Below are positions 18,419-28,511 of a stretch of 64,000 bases of DNA, in pieces. Location: contig JAEZOA010000041.1 in the NCBI GenBank assembly GCA_023441625.1, forward strand, positions 13,377 to 77,376. Reading direction: 5' to 3'. Within the stretch, counting starts at the first letter, position 1. The number at the start of each line of letters is the position of its first letter. Origin of the DNA: Bacillota bacterium (lineage in GTDB: Bacteria; Bacillota; Clostridia; Acetivibrionales; DSM-1351). The position numbers were made by a program, and so were the translations under genes. Under the pieces are notes generated by a model. That model made no database searches. It saw nothing but the letters and a program-made list of their open reading frames with translations, and was not told where the DNA came from.

Positions 18419-19993
18419 CTATTCATAGTCGTCTGTCAACCAATTACGAAGTAATTGAGCCACAGCATCTGGTTTTTGCTTTACGAATTTTTCTAATTGC
18501 TTCTTAACTTCAGATCTTTCCTCTGTATCTATCTCTGGCACAGGCTCTTGCTTTAATTCATTCATATTAAATCTTGCTGGAAGCATTTCATCAATACCAG
18601 CAAGTGCTGGCTCGAGCTCTTGTGTCTTTTTCTTCTTCGGAATGGCAATTACTATCATTACTATAATCATTAAAAATAACAAAGCCGGTAATCCATAAGC
18701 TGAAATTAAGTTTTGTATTGTTTCAGATGTTGTTGGAACAACTTCAGCAGGTAGCTGAACTTTCAACTTTGTGATAGCAATATTTGTAACAGGTATACCT
18801 GTTGCGCTGCTTGCAAGCTTCTGTACTTGTAAAACTAAATCGTCAGTAAGCTTGGTATCATCAGGAACTCTATTCCCATACTGCAAAGTTATTGCAATTG
18901 ACGACTTTTCAGGTATAACCTCTCCTAATGATTTTTCACTCTGCTTATCTACTTGATTATATGCATAACTTTCATCGAGAGTCGCTTTCTTATATGATTC
19001 AGCATCGGTGGAACCGTTTGGATAGGTTGGTGTAGTTCCTGGGTTTGCCTCTAGTCCAACAACGCCTCCTGTGGAACCATTTGTTAATTCTTCCTTTAAC
19101 TCTGATTTATTAACAACAGCACCAGCATCCATACCTGTTGGATTTGAAATTTCTTTTGAAGACGAGGTTAATGTATCAAAATCCAGTACTGGATTAACCA
19201 CAACCTTTGCTGTATCAAAACTGTCAAATTGACCATTTAATAAATCTTTTACGTTCTTTTCAAAGTCAGTTTTGACCTTCATCTTCATTTCATACTGAGT
19301 AGCAGTTTTATTTATACCGTTTTTGGCATCAACATTTAAAGTGTTTCCCTCTTCATCAACTACAGTAACCATTGACGGGTCTAATCCCTCAATGCTGCTG
19401 GCAACGAGCTTAATGATGTTTTCTGCTTGCTCCGGAGTAATTTCACCACTTCGAGTAATTACAACAGAAGCCTTTGCATCTTTACTATCAGTAGAATCTA
19501 GAAAAAGAGTTTTATCTGGCCTAGTTATTGTCACACTTGCATCCTTGACATTTTGGATAAGCTTTAATTGTCTAGCAATATCTGATTCATCGAGTTCTTG
19601 CCATATATGCTTTTTGTCACTTTCAGTAGTATTAATTTTTATACTACTAAGAGCATCAGCAAAGGTTAACCCATTCTTTGGGTAACCAGCAGTAGCCAAC
19701 TCTAAGTGGGCATTATCACTATCCTCAACATTTACAATAATACCCGATTTATCATCAGTCAATTTATATGGAATCCCTTTGTCACTGAGTACTTTCTGCA
19801 TTTCGGCTATATCTGTTGAGCTTGCATTCTCAATGACTGTAGTATATGTAGGCCTTGTAAGCATGTACAGACCTAAACCAACAGCAACTGCAACAATACC
19901 AGCCGTTACATATATCCGGATTTTTTGTGATTTTTCTAATCCCTTCCAAAAGTCTATAATCGGCTTGAGTATTCGTGTTAAAAACTCTGGCAA
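18419..19993 (-). CDS. fliF: FliF, MS-ring protein
   Basis: FliF forms the MS ring in the membrane. The protein has an N-terminal membrane segment (about residues 25-45, IYVTAGIVAVAVGLGLY), ring-building motifs with YPKNGLTFAD and ARQLKLIQNVKDASVTI, and a second membrane segment near residue 440 (GLPALLFLMIIVMIVIAIP). A C-terminal FliG-binding tail ends QLLRNWLTDDYE. The start is GTG or TTG among GTG GTA GTG TTG at 20002-19991; the TTG at 19993 best fits the GAGG site, which gives 524 residues. Confidence 0.95.
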   Translation of the reverse strand: MPEFLTRILKPIIDFWKGLEKSQKIRIYVTAGIVAVAVGLGLYMLTRPTYTTVIENASSTDIAEMQKVLSDKGIPYKLTDDKSGIIVNVEDSDNAHLELATAGYPKNGLTFADALSSIKINTTESDKKHIWQELDESDIARQLKLIQNVKDASVTITRPDKTLFLDSTDSKDAKASVVITRSGEITPEQAENIIKLVASSIEGLDPSMVTVVDEEGNTLNVDAKNGINKTATQYEMKMKVKTDFEKNVKDLLNGQFDSFDTAKVVVNPVLDFDTLTSSSKEISNPTGMDAGAVVNKSELKEELTNGSTGGVVGLEANPGTTPTYPNGSTDAESYKKATLDESYAYNQVDKQSEKSLGEVIPEKSSIAITLQYGNRVPDDTKLTDDLVLQVQKLASSATGIPVTNIAITKLKVQLPAEVVPTTSETIQNLISAYGLPALLFLMIIVMIVIAIPKKKKTQELEPALAGIDEMLPARFNMNELKQEPVPEIDTEERSEVKKQLEKFVKQKPDAVAQLLRNWLTDDYE

Positions 19994-20092
19994 CACTACC
20001 ACCTCGATATCATATAATTTATCCTTAGTACACTTTTTCTGCTATAGAATAACTTCTAAAATTTAAATAAACCCTAATTATATTGTACAATT

Positions 20093-20401
20093 CTAAATTT
20101 GCATTCTCATAATTTCCGAATAGGCATCCACAACCTTATTTCTTATCTGAATAGTAAATTGCAGAGCTATGCTGGCCTTCTCACTGGCAATTAAAATCTC
20201 AGGAATATTATCAGTTTTTCCTAATGCGAAATCTTGCTTTAATTGGTCTGATTGATTTTCAAGTTCTGTTACCTCCATAAGAGCAGATTTCAAATATTCA
20301 CCAAAACTCACCTCTGGCGATTTACCTTGCTCATCAAGGCTACTTAAACCTATGTTGTTTGGTATTAGCTGTTTAACTTCCGAAATACTGTTAATTGACA
20401 T
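20093..20401 (-). CDS. fliE: FliE, MS-ring/rod junction protein
   Basis: FliE joins the MS ring to the rod. The 102-residue product has the family C-terminal helices (ILIASEKASIALQFTIQIRNKVVDAYSEIMRMQI, in part SEKASIALQFTIQIRNK). The reading frame opens seven codons earlier, but GGAGG lies 6 nt before the ATG at 20401 and is the natural start. Position between flgC and fliF is standard. Confidence 0.95.
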   Translation of the reverse strand: MSINSISEVKQLIPNNIGLSSLDEQGKSPEVSFGEYLKSALMEVTELENQSDQLKQDFALGKTDNIPEILIASEKASIALQFTIQIRNKVVDAYSEIMRMQI

Positions 20402-20478
20402 TTTGTCCTCCAAGTTCCCCAATGTAACAAGTGAATTGCCATCAAATGCACAGAGGTTAAATGTAAAATAATTTCACA

Positions 20479-20922
20479 TTACTTGCCAATTTCTAATGCT
20501 TTCATAGCCATAGATTTTGTAGCATTTATTGCGGTAACATTAGCTTCATATGACCTTGTTGCTGAAATCATATTTACCATTTCTGTAACAACATCAACAT
20601 TAGGCATGCTAACATACCCCTCAGCATCTGCATCAGGGTGTCCTGGGTCATACACCTTCTTAAATTCTGAGGAATCCTCAGCTATCTTAACTACTCTTAC
20701 ACCCTGTCCATTATTTAGCTTTTCACTAGCACTAGAAAGTATTGAAGAAAAAGATTTTGAATCAGTACGTTCTTCAAACACTACATCTTTTCTTCTATAA
20801 GGTGTACCATCTTCTGTCCGGGTGGTGTTAACGTTTGCTATATTCTGAGAAATAGTATCCATTCTTACCCTTTGAGCAGTTAACCCCGAAGCACCTATGT
20901 CAAGTGAATTAAAGAAACCCAT
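20479..20922 (-). CDS. flgC: FlgC, proximal rod protein
   Basis: FlgC is a proximal rod subunit. The N-terminal coil MGFFNSLDIGASGLTAQRVR and the DTISQNIANVNTT motif match rod proteins, as does the C-terminal NMISATRSYEANVTAINATK. The central part contains the FlgC-type VKIAEDSSEFKKVYDPGHPDADAEGYV (the FlgC hallmark PGHPDADxxGYV). Length 147. It lies 6 bp after flgB. Confidence 0.96.
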   Translation of the reverse strand: MGFFNSLDIGASGLTAQRVRMDTISQNIANVNTTRTEDGTPYRRKDVVFEERTDSKSFSSILSSASEKLNNGQGVRVVKIAEDSSEFKKVYDPGHPDADAEGYVSMPNVDVVTEMVNMISATRSYEANVTAINATKSMAMKALEIGK

Positions 20923-20928
20923 GATTTA

Positions 20929-21342
20929 TCATTTCCCTTCTCTAATAACATTTTTTATCTTGCTAAAGCTACCATTTAATAACTGAATCAACGCATTGTA
21001 TTTTATTGTGTTCTTGGCTAAAGATGACATTTCACTATCAATATCTACATTATTACCATCAATACGCATACTAACGTCTGAATTATCTTCTACTACAGTA
21101 GGCTGTACAGCTTCTATATCATTATTATTATTAAAAGCCATATTCCTTTTATTAGTTAAATTGCCTTCCACACTTTTTTTATCAAGTGCGTCACTAAGAT
21201 ATTTTTCGAATACAACATCTTTTCTTTTGTAATTCGGAGTGTCAATATTAGCAATGTTTTGTGAAATAGTATCATTCCTAACTAACGAAGCGTTAAGAGC
21301 CTTTTCCATAATAATACTTTTTCCGAACAAATTTTGTATCAT
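20929..21342 (-). CDS. flgB: FlgB, proximal rod protein
   Basis: FlgB is a rod subunit and here the first gene of the flagellar operon. It has the rod-type N-terminal motif (SLVRNDTISQNIANIDTPNYKRKDV, in part SQNIANIDTPNYKR) and the C-terminal SSLAKNTIKYNALIQLL. Length 137. A GAGGGGGTG ribosome site precedes the ATG and a sigma-A-type promoter lies 50-80 bp upstream. Confidence 0.96.
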   Translation of the reverse strand: MIQNLFGKSIIMEKALNASLVRNDTISQNIANIDTPNYKRKDVVFEKYLSDALDKKSVEGNLTNKRNMAFNNNNDIEAVQPTVVEDNSDVSMRIDGNNVDIDSEMSSLAKNTIKYNALIQLLNGSFSKIKNVIREGK

Positions 21343-21393
21343 TTATTACACCCCCTCTAATAAAATACTACAAAAACGAATATTATTAGCTAA

Positions 21394-21422
21394 ATTCTAG
21401 CATAATAAAATTAAAAACACAA
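21394..21422 (-). promoter_or_regulatory. Probable sigma-A promoter of the flagellar operon
   Basis: On the minus strand TTGTGT (21422-21417) and TAGAAT (21399-21394) are separated by exactly 17 bp, with a TGC just before the -10 hexamer (extended -10). It lies about 50 bp before flgB. The sequence does not show the sigma-D type TAAA-N15-GCCGATAA pattern, so I infer the structural operon is read by the housekeeping sigma factor. Confidence 0.7.
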
Positions 21423-21473
21423 TGAATTTAGTTTATATTTACAAATTATAGGACTGATAATAGGACTAATTTC

Positions 21474-22790
21474 TCACCACTTATTTACATTGCTGTAAAT
21501 ACATCCTACTGTAACCAAGGATTTTTGTGCAATCTCATAATTTCTCTTTTTCTTGTCTCGAATACTGGTATCAACATCACTAAATAAACCAAAGTTTGCA
21601 TTCATAGGCTGAAAATTTTTAACACTAACATCTGAAATATAGTTGCTTAAAGCTCCGATTGCAGTATTAGCCGGGAAAGTTATTTTTTCTTTATTTAAAC
21701 ACTTCGCTGCTACATTTAATCCAGCAACAAAGCCTGAGGCTGTAGATTCTATATAGCCTTCTACACCAGTAATTTGTCCAGCAAAATAGAGAGAATCATT
21801 TTTCTTTAATTTAAAAGTATTATCTAAAAGCTTTGGAGAATTTATAAATGTGTTTCTATGCATTACCCCATATCTCTCAAATTCTGCACTTTCAAGCCCA
21901 GGAATCAATCTAAACACTCTTTTTTGTTCCTCCCACTTTAAATGGGTCTGGAAACCAACAATATTAAAGAGAGTCCCATTTTTATTATCCTGCCTGAGCT
22001 GCACAACTGCATAAGGCTTGATATTAGTCCTTGAATCCATAAGCCCTACTGGCTTTAGTGGTCCATATCTCATTGTATCTTTACCTCTTTGTGCCATACT
22101 CTCTATAGGCATACAACCTTCAAATACCATATTCTTTTCAAAATTCTTTACCTCTGCCAGCTCAGCTGTTATTAGTGCATTGTAAAAAGTCTCATATTCT
22201 TCTTTGTTCATTGGACAATTAATATAATCCTCTGTTCCCTTTCCATATCTAGCTGCCTTAAAAGCCTTGTCCATATCTATTGAATCGAAAGTCACAATAG
22301 GTGCAGCGGCATCAAAAAAGTGCAAATAATCATTTCCAATTATTTTTTCAATATGATTAAACATTGGTTCAGATGTTAATGGTCCAGTAGCAATAATTGT
22401 TATATTATCATCTGGTAAACTAGCTTGTTCTCCGTAAATGATCTGGATATTCTCCATATTTTTAATTGCCTTTGTAACATACTCCGAGAAGCCTTCTCTA
22501 TCAACTGCTAAAGCTCCTCCTGCCGGAACTCTTGTTGCATCTGCAGCTTTTAAAATTATGGAATCCATTGTACGTAACTCTTCTTTTAAAAGCCCAACAG
22601 CATTTTCTAACTGGTCAGACCGGAGTGAGTTACTACATACTAGTTCAGCAAAGTTTTCAGAATGGTGGGCTGGTGAATATTTCTGTGGCTTCATTTCGTA
22701 TAGCTTTACAGCTATACCCCTTTTTGCTATTTGATATGCAGCCTCACACCCAGCCAAGCCTGCACCAATTACATTTATAGTTTTATTCAT
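21474..22790 (-). CDS. trmFO: TrmFO, folate-dependent tRNA (uracil-54) methyltransferase
   Basis: TrmFO makes 5-methyluridine at position 54 of tRNA using methylenetetrahydrofolate and FAD. The 438-residue product begins with a dinucleotide-binding loop ([17 protein letters not shown]). It has the GidA-related [20 protein letters not shown] region (conserved Cys and AELVCSNS) and [19 protein letters not shown] near the end. AAAAGGAG lies 6 nt before the ATG at 22790, so the longer frame to 22832 is not used. In many Firmicutes trmFO follows topA, as here. Confidence 0.96.
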   Translation of the reverse strand: MNKTINVIGAGLAGCEAAYQIAKRGIAVKLYEMKPQKYSPAHHSENFAELVCSNSLRSDQLENAVGLLKEELRTMDSIILKAADATRVPAGGALAVDREGFSEYVTKAIKNMENIQIIYGEQASLPDDNITIIATGPLTSEPMFNHIEKIIGNDYLHFFDAAAPIVTFDSIDMDKAFKAARYGKGTEDYINCPMNKEEYETFYNALITAELAEVKNFEKNMVFEGCMPIESMAQRGKDTMRYGPLKPVGLMDSRTNIKPYAVVQLRQDNKNGTLFNIVGFQTHLKWEEQKRVFRLIPGLESAEFERYGVMHRNTFINSPKLLDNTFKLKKNDSLYFAGQITGVEGYIESTASGFVAGLNVAAKCLNKEKITFPANTAIGALSNYISDVSVKNFQPMNANFGLFSDVDTSIRDKKKRNYEIAQKSLVTVGCIYSNVNKW

Positions 22791-22821
22791 AACAATCTCC
22801 TTTTGTATACTAATAATAAGT

Positions 22822-22862
22822 GATAAAAACAAACCGAAAGAGCGATATGCACTTCCGGTTTT
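22822..22862 (-). terminator. Intrinsic terminator after topA
   Basis: Read on the minus strand, AAACCG and CGGTTT pair around a short A/T/G loop and are followed by a GTTTTTATC tail. It sits 37 bp after the topA stop and before trmFO, so trmFO is probably expressed from its own signal or by read-through. Confidence 0.7.
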
Positions 22863-22898
22863 GTAATAAATAAACTCAATAATACTTTTCCATTTGTT

Positions 22899-25184
22899 CT
22901 ATTTAGCCTCTTTAGCTTTAGATTTCTTTTTATTCGCGGTTTCTTTTTTTGCAGTTGTTTTTTTTGCGACGGAAGCCTTTTTTGTTGCTGGTGCTTTTTT
23001 TATCGATGAAGTCTTTTTTGTTGTTGCTCCCTTTTTACTAGCTGCCTTTAGGGTTGCAGTATCCTTTTTTGCAGAGACATTTTGAGCGGCAGCTTCTTTC
23101 TTTGCCCTAGCTTCTGCATTGCTAGCACAATTGTCATTACTGCAATATAACGTCATATTTTTGCCAACATTTTTTTGAAGCATGAATGCTCCACATATTT
23201 GACAATTTTCATTACTTGGCATATCCCAACTCATAAATGTGCACTCTGGATTTCTCTCACAACCTATATATTTTCTACCTCTTCTAGTCTTTTTTATAAG
23301 CACTTTACCTTGACAGAGAGGGCATAATACCCCAGCATCTTCAACTATAGCTTTTGTATTCCTGCATTCCGGGAAGCCTGGGCAAGCTAAAAACGTACCA
23401 AATTTCCCACGCTTAACAACCATAAACCTTCCACATTTTTCGCACTGAACGTCAGAAACCTCTACAGGTAATTCCACATCTCCAATGCTTTCCTCTGCTT
23501 CCTTCAATACAATAGCAAACGACGGATAAAAATCTTTTAGGACTGCCTTCCAAGCCTTCTCTCCATCAGCAACAGCGTCCAGCTTATTTTCCATCTGTGC
23601 TGTGAACTCAGCATCTACAATATCTTTAAAATGATTTACCATTATTTCATTAACTATTTTGCCTAATTCAGTAGGAATTAAATGCTTTTTTTCTTTAACA
23701 GTGTATCCCCTTGATAAAATAGTAGAAATTGTCGGTGAATAAGTACTTGGTCTTCCGATTCCCTTTTCTTCAAGTGCTCTTACCAGCGTCGCCTCTGTAT
23801 ATCTAGAAGGTGGTTGCGTAAAATGCTGTTTAGGTGTATTGCTCTTCAGTTCCAGAATATCACCTTCAAGAAGCTGTGGAAGAGTGTTTTCTTCATCTTC
23901 TGATTCTTCATCTTTTCCTTCTATATATAAAACCATAAACCCTGGAAACTTAACCTTTGAGCCAGATGCTTTAAATAAATAACTGTTAACATTAATATCA
24001 GCATTAACTGTATCATATATCGCTGAAGACATTTGACTGGCTATAAACCTGCTCCAAATAAGCTTATATAGTTTAAACTGCTCTGGAGTTAAGGAATCTT
24101 TAATATCCTCTGGTGATAAATCAATATAAGATGGGCGTATTGCTTCATGTGCATCCTGTGAGGCAGATTTATTCTTATATATTCTGGGAGTTTCAGGGAT
24201 ATATGCAGACCCGTACTTACCAGTTATAAATTCTCTAGCTTCAGCTTGAGCATCTGCTGATATTCTAGTTGAATCAGTTCTCATATAGGTAATTAATCCA
24301 ACTGTCCCACGTCCCTTTATTTCAACACCTTCATATAGCTTTTGAGCTATCATCATAGTTCTCTTAGTAGTAAAACCAAGCTTTCTTGCTGCCTCCTGCT
24401 GCAATGTACTAGTAATAAATGGCGCAGCAGCAACTCTTTTCTTTTCTTGCTCCTTAACCTTTTGAACAATATATTTACTTTTATCAATTTCCTTTAATAT
24501 CGCATTTACTTGCTCTTGACTTGTAAGCTCAATTTTTTCATTTGTAGTTCCATAGAATTTAGCATCAAACATCGGATTAACCTTCGGCTTTGCTAATCTT
24601 GCAACTATCGACCAATATTCCTGAGAAACAAATCCTTCTATCTCTTCCTCTCGGTCACAAATCATTTTTGTTGCAACAGACTGAACTCTACCAGCACTAA
24701 GCCCTTTTTTTACTTTTTTCCAAAGCAAAGGACTTATTTTATATCCCACTATTCTGTCTAAAACTCTGCGTGCTTGCTGTGCATCAACTAAATCCGTATC
24801 AATTTTTCTAGGCTGCTTTATAGCATTTTTTACAGCATTTTGAGTTATTTCATTAAATATAACTCTACATTTTTGTCCTTCATCTATATTCAAAAGATTA
24901 GCTAAATGCCAAGATATTGCCTCTCCCTCACGGTCAGGGTCTGTTGCAAGAAAAACCTTCTTTGCTGCTTTGGCTTCTTTTTTAAGCTTCGCAATAACAT
25001 CACCTTTTCCCCTGATAGTGATGTACTTAGGCTCAAAATTATTCTCAATGTCTACCCCAATCTGACTTTTAGGTAAATCCCTCACATGTCCTATAGATGC
25101 TTCAACTTTATATCCTTTACCTAAAAACTTTCCAATTGATTTTACTTTTCCAGGAGACTCCACAATAACCAGGTTATCAGCCAT
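22899..25184 (-). CDS. topA: DNA topoisomerase I
   Basis: TopA relaxes negative supercoils. The 761-residue product starts MADNLVIVESPGKVKSIG (Toprim), with DPDREGEAISWHLA completing that domain. The active tyrosine lies in ITYMRTDSTRIS (about residue 290) and three C4 zinc ribbons follow (CEKCGRFMVV..CPGFPEC, CPLCQGKV..CERNPEC, CQICGAFM..CSNDNC). A 60-residue Lys/Ala/Thr-rich tail resembling histone H1 ends the protein, probably for DNA clamping. GGAGG precedes the ATG at 25184. Confidence 0.97.
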   Translation of the reverse strand: MADNLVIVESPGKVKSIGKFLGKGYKVEASIGHVRDLPKSQIGVDIENNFEPKYITIRGKGDVIAKLKKEAKAAKKVFLATDPDREGEAISWHLANLLNIDEGQKCRVIFNEITQNAVKNAIKQPRKIDTDLVDAQQARRVLDRIVGYKISPLLWKKVKKGLSAGRVQSVATKMICDREEEIEGFVSQEYWSIVARLAKPKVNPMFDAKFYGTTNEKIELTSQEQVNAILKEIDKSKYIVQKVKEQEKKRVAAAPFITSTLQQEAARKLGFTTKRTMMIAQKLYEGVEIKGRGTVGLITYMRTDSTRISADAQAEAREFITGKYGSAYIPETPRIYKNKSASQDAHEAIRPSYIDLSPEDIKDSLTPEQFKLYKLIWSRFIASQMSSAIYDTVNADINVNSYLFKASGSKVKFPGFMVLYIEGKDEESEDEENTLPQLLEGDILELKSNTPKQHFTQPPSRYTEATLVRALEEKGIGRPSTYSPTISTILSRGYTVKEKKHLIPTELGKIVNEIMVNHFKDIVDAEFTAQMENKLDAVADGEKAWKAVLKDFYPSFAIVLKEAEESIGDVELPVEVSDVQCEKCGRFMVVKRGKFGTFLACPGFPECRNTKAIVEDAGVLCPLCQGKVLIKKTRRGRKYIGCERNPECTFMSWDMPSNENCQICGAFMLQKNVGKNMTLYCSNDNCASNAEARAKKEAAAQNVSAKKDTATLKAASKKGATTKKTSSIKKAPATKKASVAKKTTAKKETANKKKSKAKEAK

Positions 25185-25367
25185 TTTTTTCCTCCGTGTT
25201 AAAATTCTTATGCACAAAATTACTTCTAATACTTTTTTATTAAACAACTACTAATTTAAACTGGATTTTAGAATCTGTCAACCATACATTAATAATTCTT
25301 ATACATATTTTTTATTTGTAAATATATGGTGCCATTAAACATAGATTAAACAATAACTTTCTTCATT

Positions 25368-26492
25368 TTATAAGCAAATCTCGTATAAATTTCCGGGAAG
25401 TTGTGATATAACTCCCTTTATTTCCAGCATAAAAAGAAGATTATTAACTTCCTTTGCCGTAATATTGCTTCTTTCAATTATTTCATCGATATGATGTATT
25501 CCATTGGCTATGATTTTTACCATCCTAATTTCCTCAGTACTAAGGCCTTTATAAATACTAAAGTTTGTTTTATTTTTTCTTTTTGCATAATCATCCTGCT
25601 TATCGTTAATGTATATCTCTTCCTTAAATTCAAATTCCTCTAGAATATCTTCTACACTCATTACCATTTTTGCACCGTCTCTAATTAGTTGATTTGTCCC
25701 TTTGCTATAGGCACAATCAATGTTTCCCGGAATTGCAAATACTTCTCTTCCTTGCTCAAGTGCAAAGCTTGCAGTAATTAAAGAACCACTTCTTTTAGCA
25801 GCCTCTACAACCAACACCCCTGAAGATATGCCGCTTATGATTCTATTTCTTGCAGGAAAATTGTGTTGAAGTGGAGGCATACCTGGAGGATATTCAGAAA
25901 GAACTAATCCATCGGATTTAATTATATTTTCGAAAAGTCTTGTGTTTTCAGGTGGGTAAATATTATCAAGTCCACAGCCTAGAACTGCTATAGTTTTACC
26001 ACCAGCATCCAAGGCTCCTTCATGGGCAATACTATCTATACCTCGTGCTAAGCCACTGATAATCTGAACTCCTTTCATTGCTAGTTCATATGACAATTTT
26101 TTTGCAGAAAAGGAACCATAATTTGTAGTTTTTCTTGACCCTACAATTGCAATAGCAAAATCATTAATGGCAAGTTTTCCAATATAGTATAAGGCTATTG
26201 GAGGATCATATATCTGCCTTAAGTTATTTGGATATATAGCATCAAATATATTAATCATTTTAATATTGTATTTAATCATAGATTGGTATATTTGAATTAC
26301 TCTTTCCCTCTTGTGACTATCTAAAATTTCATGGATATTTTTTTCTGTTAGAAGTCTGCTTTGTTTCAGTTCCTGCTCTGACATTTCATATATTTCCCTT
26401 GGATGTTTATACCTTTTCAGCAAGCTCATAGCTTTAAAAGCGCCTAAACCTTCCAATGAAGAAATCCATATCCAGTATTCAATTTCCCTCAT
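25368..26492 (-). CDS. dprA: DprA, DNA-processing protein
   Basis: DprA loads RecA on incoming single-stranded DNA. The core Rossmann-like fold is clear: IAIVGSRKTTNYG, ISGLARGIDSIAHEGAL, TIAVLGCGLDNIYPPEN, FPARNRIISGIS and ALEQGREVFAIPGN. A C-terminal winged-helix-like region follows (LSTEEIRMVKIIANG ... NNLLFMLEIKGVI). I use the ATG at 26492 (MREIEYW), which has AGGTG upstream. It lies between the yifB-type gene and topA, a common arrangement. Confidence 0.95.
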   Translation of the reverse strand: MREIEYWIWISSLEGLGAFKAMSLLKRYKHPREIYEMSEQELKQSRLLTEKNIHEILDSHKRERVIQIYQSMIKYNIKMINIFDAIYPNNLRQIYDPPIALYYIGKLAINDFAIAIVGSRKTTNYGSFSAKKLSYELAMKGVQIISGLARGIDSIAHEGALDAGGKTIAVLGCGLDNIYPPENTRLFENIIKSDGLVLSEYPPGMPPLQHNFPARNRIISGISSGVLVVEAAKRSGSLITASFALEQGREVFAIPGNIDCAYSKGTNQLIRDGAKMVMSVEDILEEFEFKEEIYINDKQDDYAKRKNKTNFSIYKGLSTEEIRMVKIIANGIHHIDEIIERSNITAKEVNNLLFMLEIKGVISQLPGNLYEICL

Positions 26493-26527
26493 ACTATGCA
26501 CCTATCTTTACTTATATTTTTATTTTC

Positions 26528-28057
26528 TTATATCTTTATTCTGTCTAAACTCCTATACTGTATTGCCTCCGCTAAATGCTCTGATTGTATTACCTCCGAG
26601 CTCTCCATATCAGCAATTGTTCTTGCAACCTTTAGAATTCTGTCGTGAGCTCGCGCACTGAGTCCAAGCTTTTCAAATGCCCTTCGTAGCAAACCTGACG
26701 TATAACGGTCTAGTTCGCAATACTTTCTTATTAGTGAAGGTGACAACTCTGAATTAGAGTAAATACCTAAACCCTTGTATCTATCTATTTGTATTCCCCT
26801 TGCCTTATTTACCCTTTCACGAATAACTGCGGATGTCTCTTCCAGCTCATTTTTTGACAGATCATCATACCTTACAGGATACACCTGAGCATGAATATCA
26901 ATCCTGTCTAAGATAGGTTGACTCAGTCTGCCAAAATATTGTTGAATCATTTTGGGTGTACAATTACAGCTCTTTGATTTATCTAAATAAAAGCCACATT
27001 TGCATGGATTTGCAGCACAAACTAATGTGGTTTTTGCTGGATAAGTTATACTGCTATTTGCTCTTGAAATGCAAATTTCACCATCTTCCAAAGGTTGACG
27101 TAACACCTCAATTGCATTCTTACTAAACTCTGGAAATTCATCAAGAAATAGAACTCCATAATGTGCAAGACTAACTTCTCCTGGTTTTATATGTTTTCCA
27201 CCTCCTACAAGTGCAATATCTGACACAGTGTGGTGCGGGCTTCTAAATGGTCTGGATGTAATTAGCGATGTCTTTTGAGGTAATAATCCTGAAACACTAT
27301 AAATCTTTGTTATTTCAAGAGCCTCTTCAAAAGTCATTTGGGGAAGTATAGTAGGAAATCTCTTTGCTAACATAGTTTTACCACTGCCATAGGAGCCAAC
27401 CATTAGCAGATTGTGTGCCCCACAGGCAGCAACCTCCATAGCTCTCTTAACACTAGCCTGTCCTTTTACATCACAAAAATCTATAGAATCATTTATTCTA
27501 TGAACAAATAAGTTATTTAAATCAACTATATATGGAGTTATAGTATCCTTACCATTTAGATGTTCTAATATTGACTTAAGTGATTTTACTGGTAATATAT
27601 TTACATTTTGGAGTACAGCTGCTTCATCAGCATTTGCTTCTGGAACAAATATATTTTTTATTCCATTTGTAACTGCACAATTGGTCATTGAAAGTATACC
27701 CGCTACTGGCTTTATCCCCCCATCTAACGATAGTTCACCAAGAAACATATATGAACATAACTCATTATTAATTATTGTTCCAGATGCAACAAGAATTCCT
27801 ATTGCTATTGAAACATCATAAAATGAACCTTCCTTTCTTAGGTTTGCAGGAGCAAGATTAATTGTTATCCGTCTAACAGGAAAATCCATTCCACTGTTCT
27901 TGATTGCAGCTCTCACTCTCTCACGGGATTCTCGAACAGCGGTATCTCCTAATCCAACAATATCAAAGGTAGGTATACCATTACTTATATCTGTTTCCAC
28001 CTCAACTATACGCCCGTCAATACCCATCAACGCACAACTATTTACTTTTGAAACCAT
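26528..28057 (-). CDS. ComM/YifB-family Mg-chelatase-like AAA+ ATPase
   Basis: Proteins of this family are AAA+ helicases; ComM promotes branch migration in natural transformation. The 509-residue product has an N-terminal Lon-like domain (GLGDTAVRESRERVRAAI), a Walker A loop MVGSYGSGKTMLAKRFP (about residue 217) and Walker B VLFLDEFPEF. It also has four zinc-type cysteines CAANPCKCGFY...KSCNC and a C-terminal Mg_chelatase domain (LSARAHDRILKVARTIAD). Next to dprA, it suggests a DNA uptake/recombination pair; 30 bp separate the genes. Confidence 0.93.
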   Translation of the reverse strand: MVSKVNSCALMGIDGRIVEVETDISNGIPTFDIVGLGDTAVRESRERVRAAIKNSGMDFPVRRITINLAPANLRKEGSFYDVSIAIGILVASGTIINNELCSYMFLGELSLDGGIKPVAGILSMTNCAVTNGIKNIFVPEANADEAAVLQNVNILPVKSLKSILEHLNGKDTITPYIVDLNNLFVHRINDSIDFCDVKGQASVKRAMEVAACGAHNLLMVGSYGSGKTMLAKRFPTILPQMTFEEALEITKIYSVSGLLPQKTSLITSRPFRSPHHTVSDIALVGGGKHIKPGEVSLAHYGVLFLDEFPEFSKNAIEVLRQPLEDGEICISRANSSITYPAKTTLVCAANPCKCGFYLDKSKSCNCTPKMIQQYFGRLSQPILDRIDIHAQVYPVRYDDLSKNELEETSAVIRERVNKARGIQIDRYKGLGIYSNSELSPSLIRKYCELDRYTSGLLRRAFEKLGLSARAHDRILKVARTIADMESSEVIQSEHLAEAIQYRSLDRIKI

Positions 28058-28454
28058 AATGAAATAACCTCTTTTCTTATACTCTCATTTATTTAAAATT
28101 ATTTTTAGATGATTTGATTTTGAATTGACTTTGAAAATAATATATTTATCTGGTGGTTTTTCACTCATTACCTTGATTATAGATATAATCAAGTACCTCA
28201 TGGACAGGTAAGTGATTAACGTACATTGAATGTATCCAATCACTAAAATTAGGGATAGGATTATTAATATTAGACATTATTTGCTGAAATATTTTGAAAA
28301 AAGCTTGATTTTTTAAACTGTTTTAATATAAAGATAGTAATAGAAAGTAATACTTTCTACCTTTTTGAGCATTATTTGAATTATATCATACATCAAACAA
28401 TAAATCACCTATTTTTTACATTTTTTCTATCATAAGTAATTAAACCCTACATTA
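28058..28454. other. Divergent intergenic region with a small hairpin
   Basis: This roughly 400-bp gap separates the minus-strand comM-type gene from the plus-strand uvrA paralogue. No open frame of note is present. AGTGATT (28211-28217) pairs with AATCACT (28238-28244), with TACATT/AATGTA nested inside, giving a 34-bp hairpin of unknown purpose. The rest is A/T-rich. Confidence 0.45.
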
Positions 28455-28484
28455 TTACACCAGACTTTAACATTGTGCTATACT
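28455..28484 (+). promoter_or_regulatory. Extended -10 promoter of the uvrA paralogue
   Basis: TGCTATACT (-10 hexamer TATACT at 28479-28484 with TG one base before it) is preceded 18 bp upstream by TTACAC at 28455-28460. It lies about 30 bp before the AAGGAGGG ribosome site and the ATG at 28512, which argues against the longer frame that would start at 28473. Confidence 0.55.
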
Positions 28485-28511
28485 TTGTATAAAGCTAAAA
28501 GGAGGGATTCT

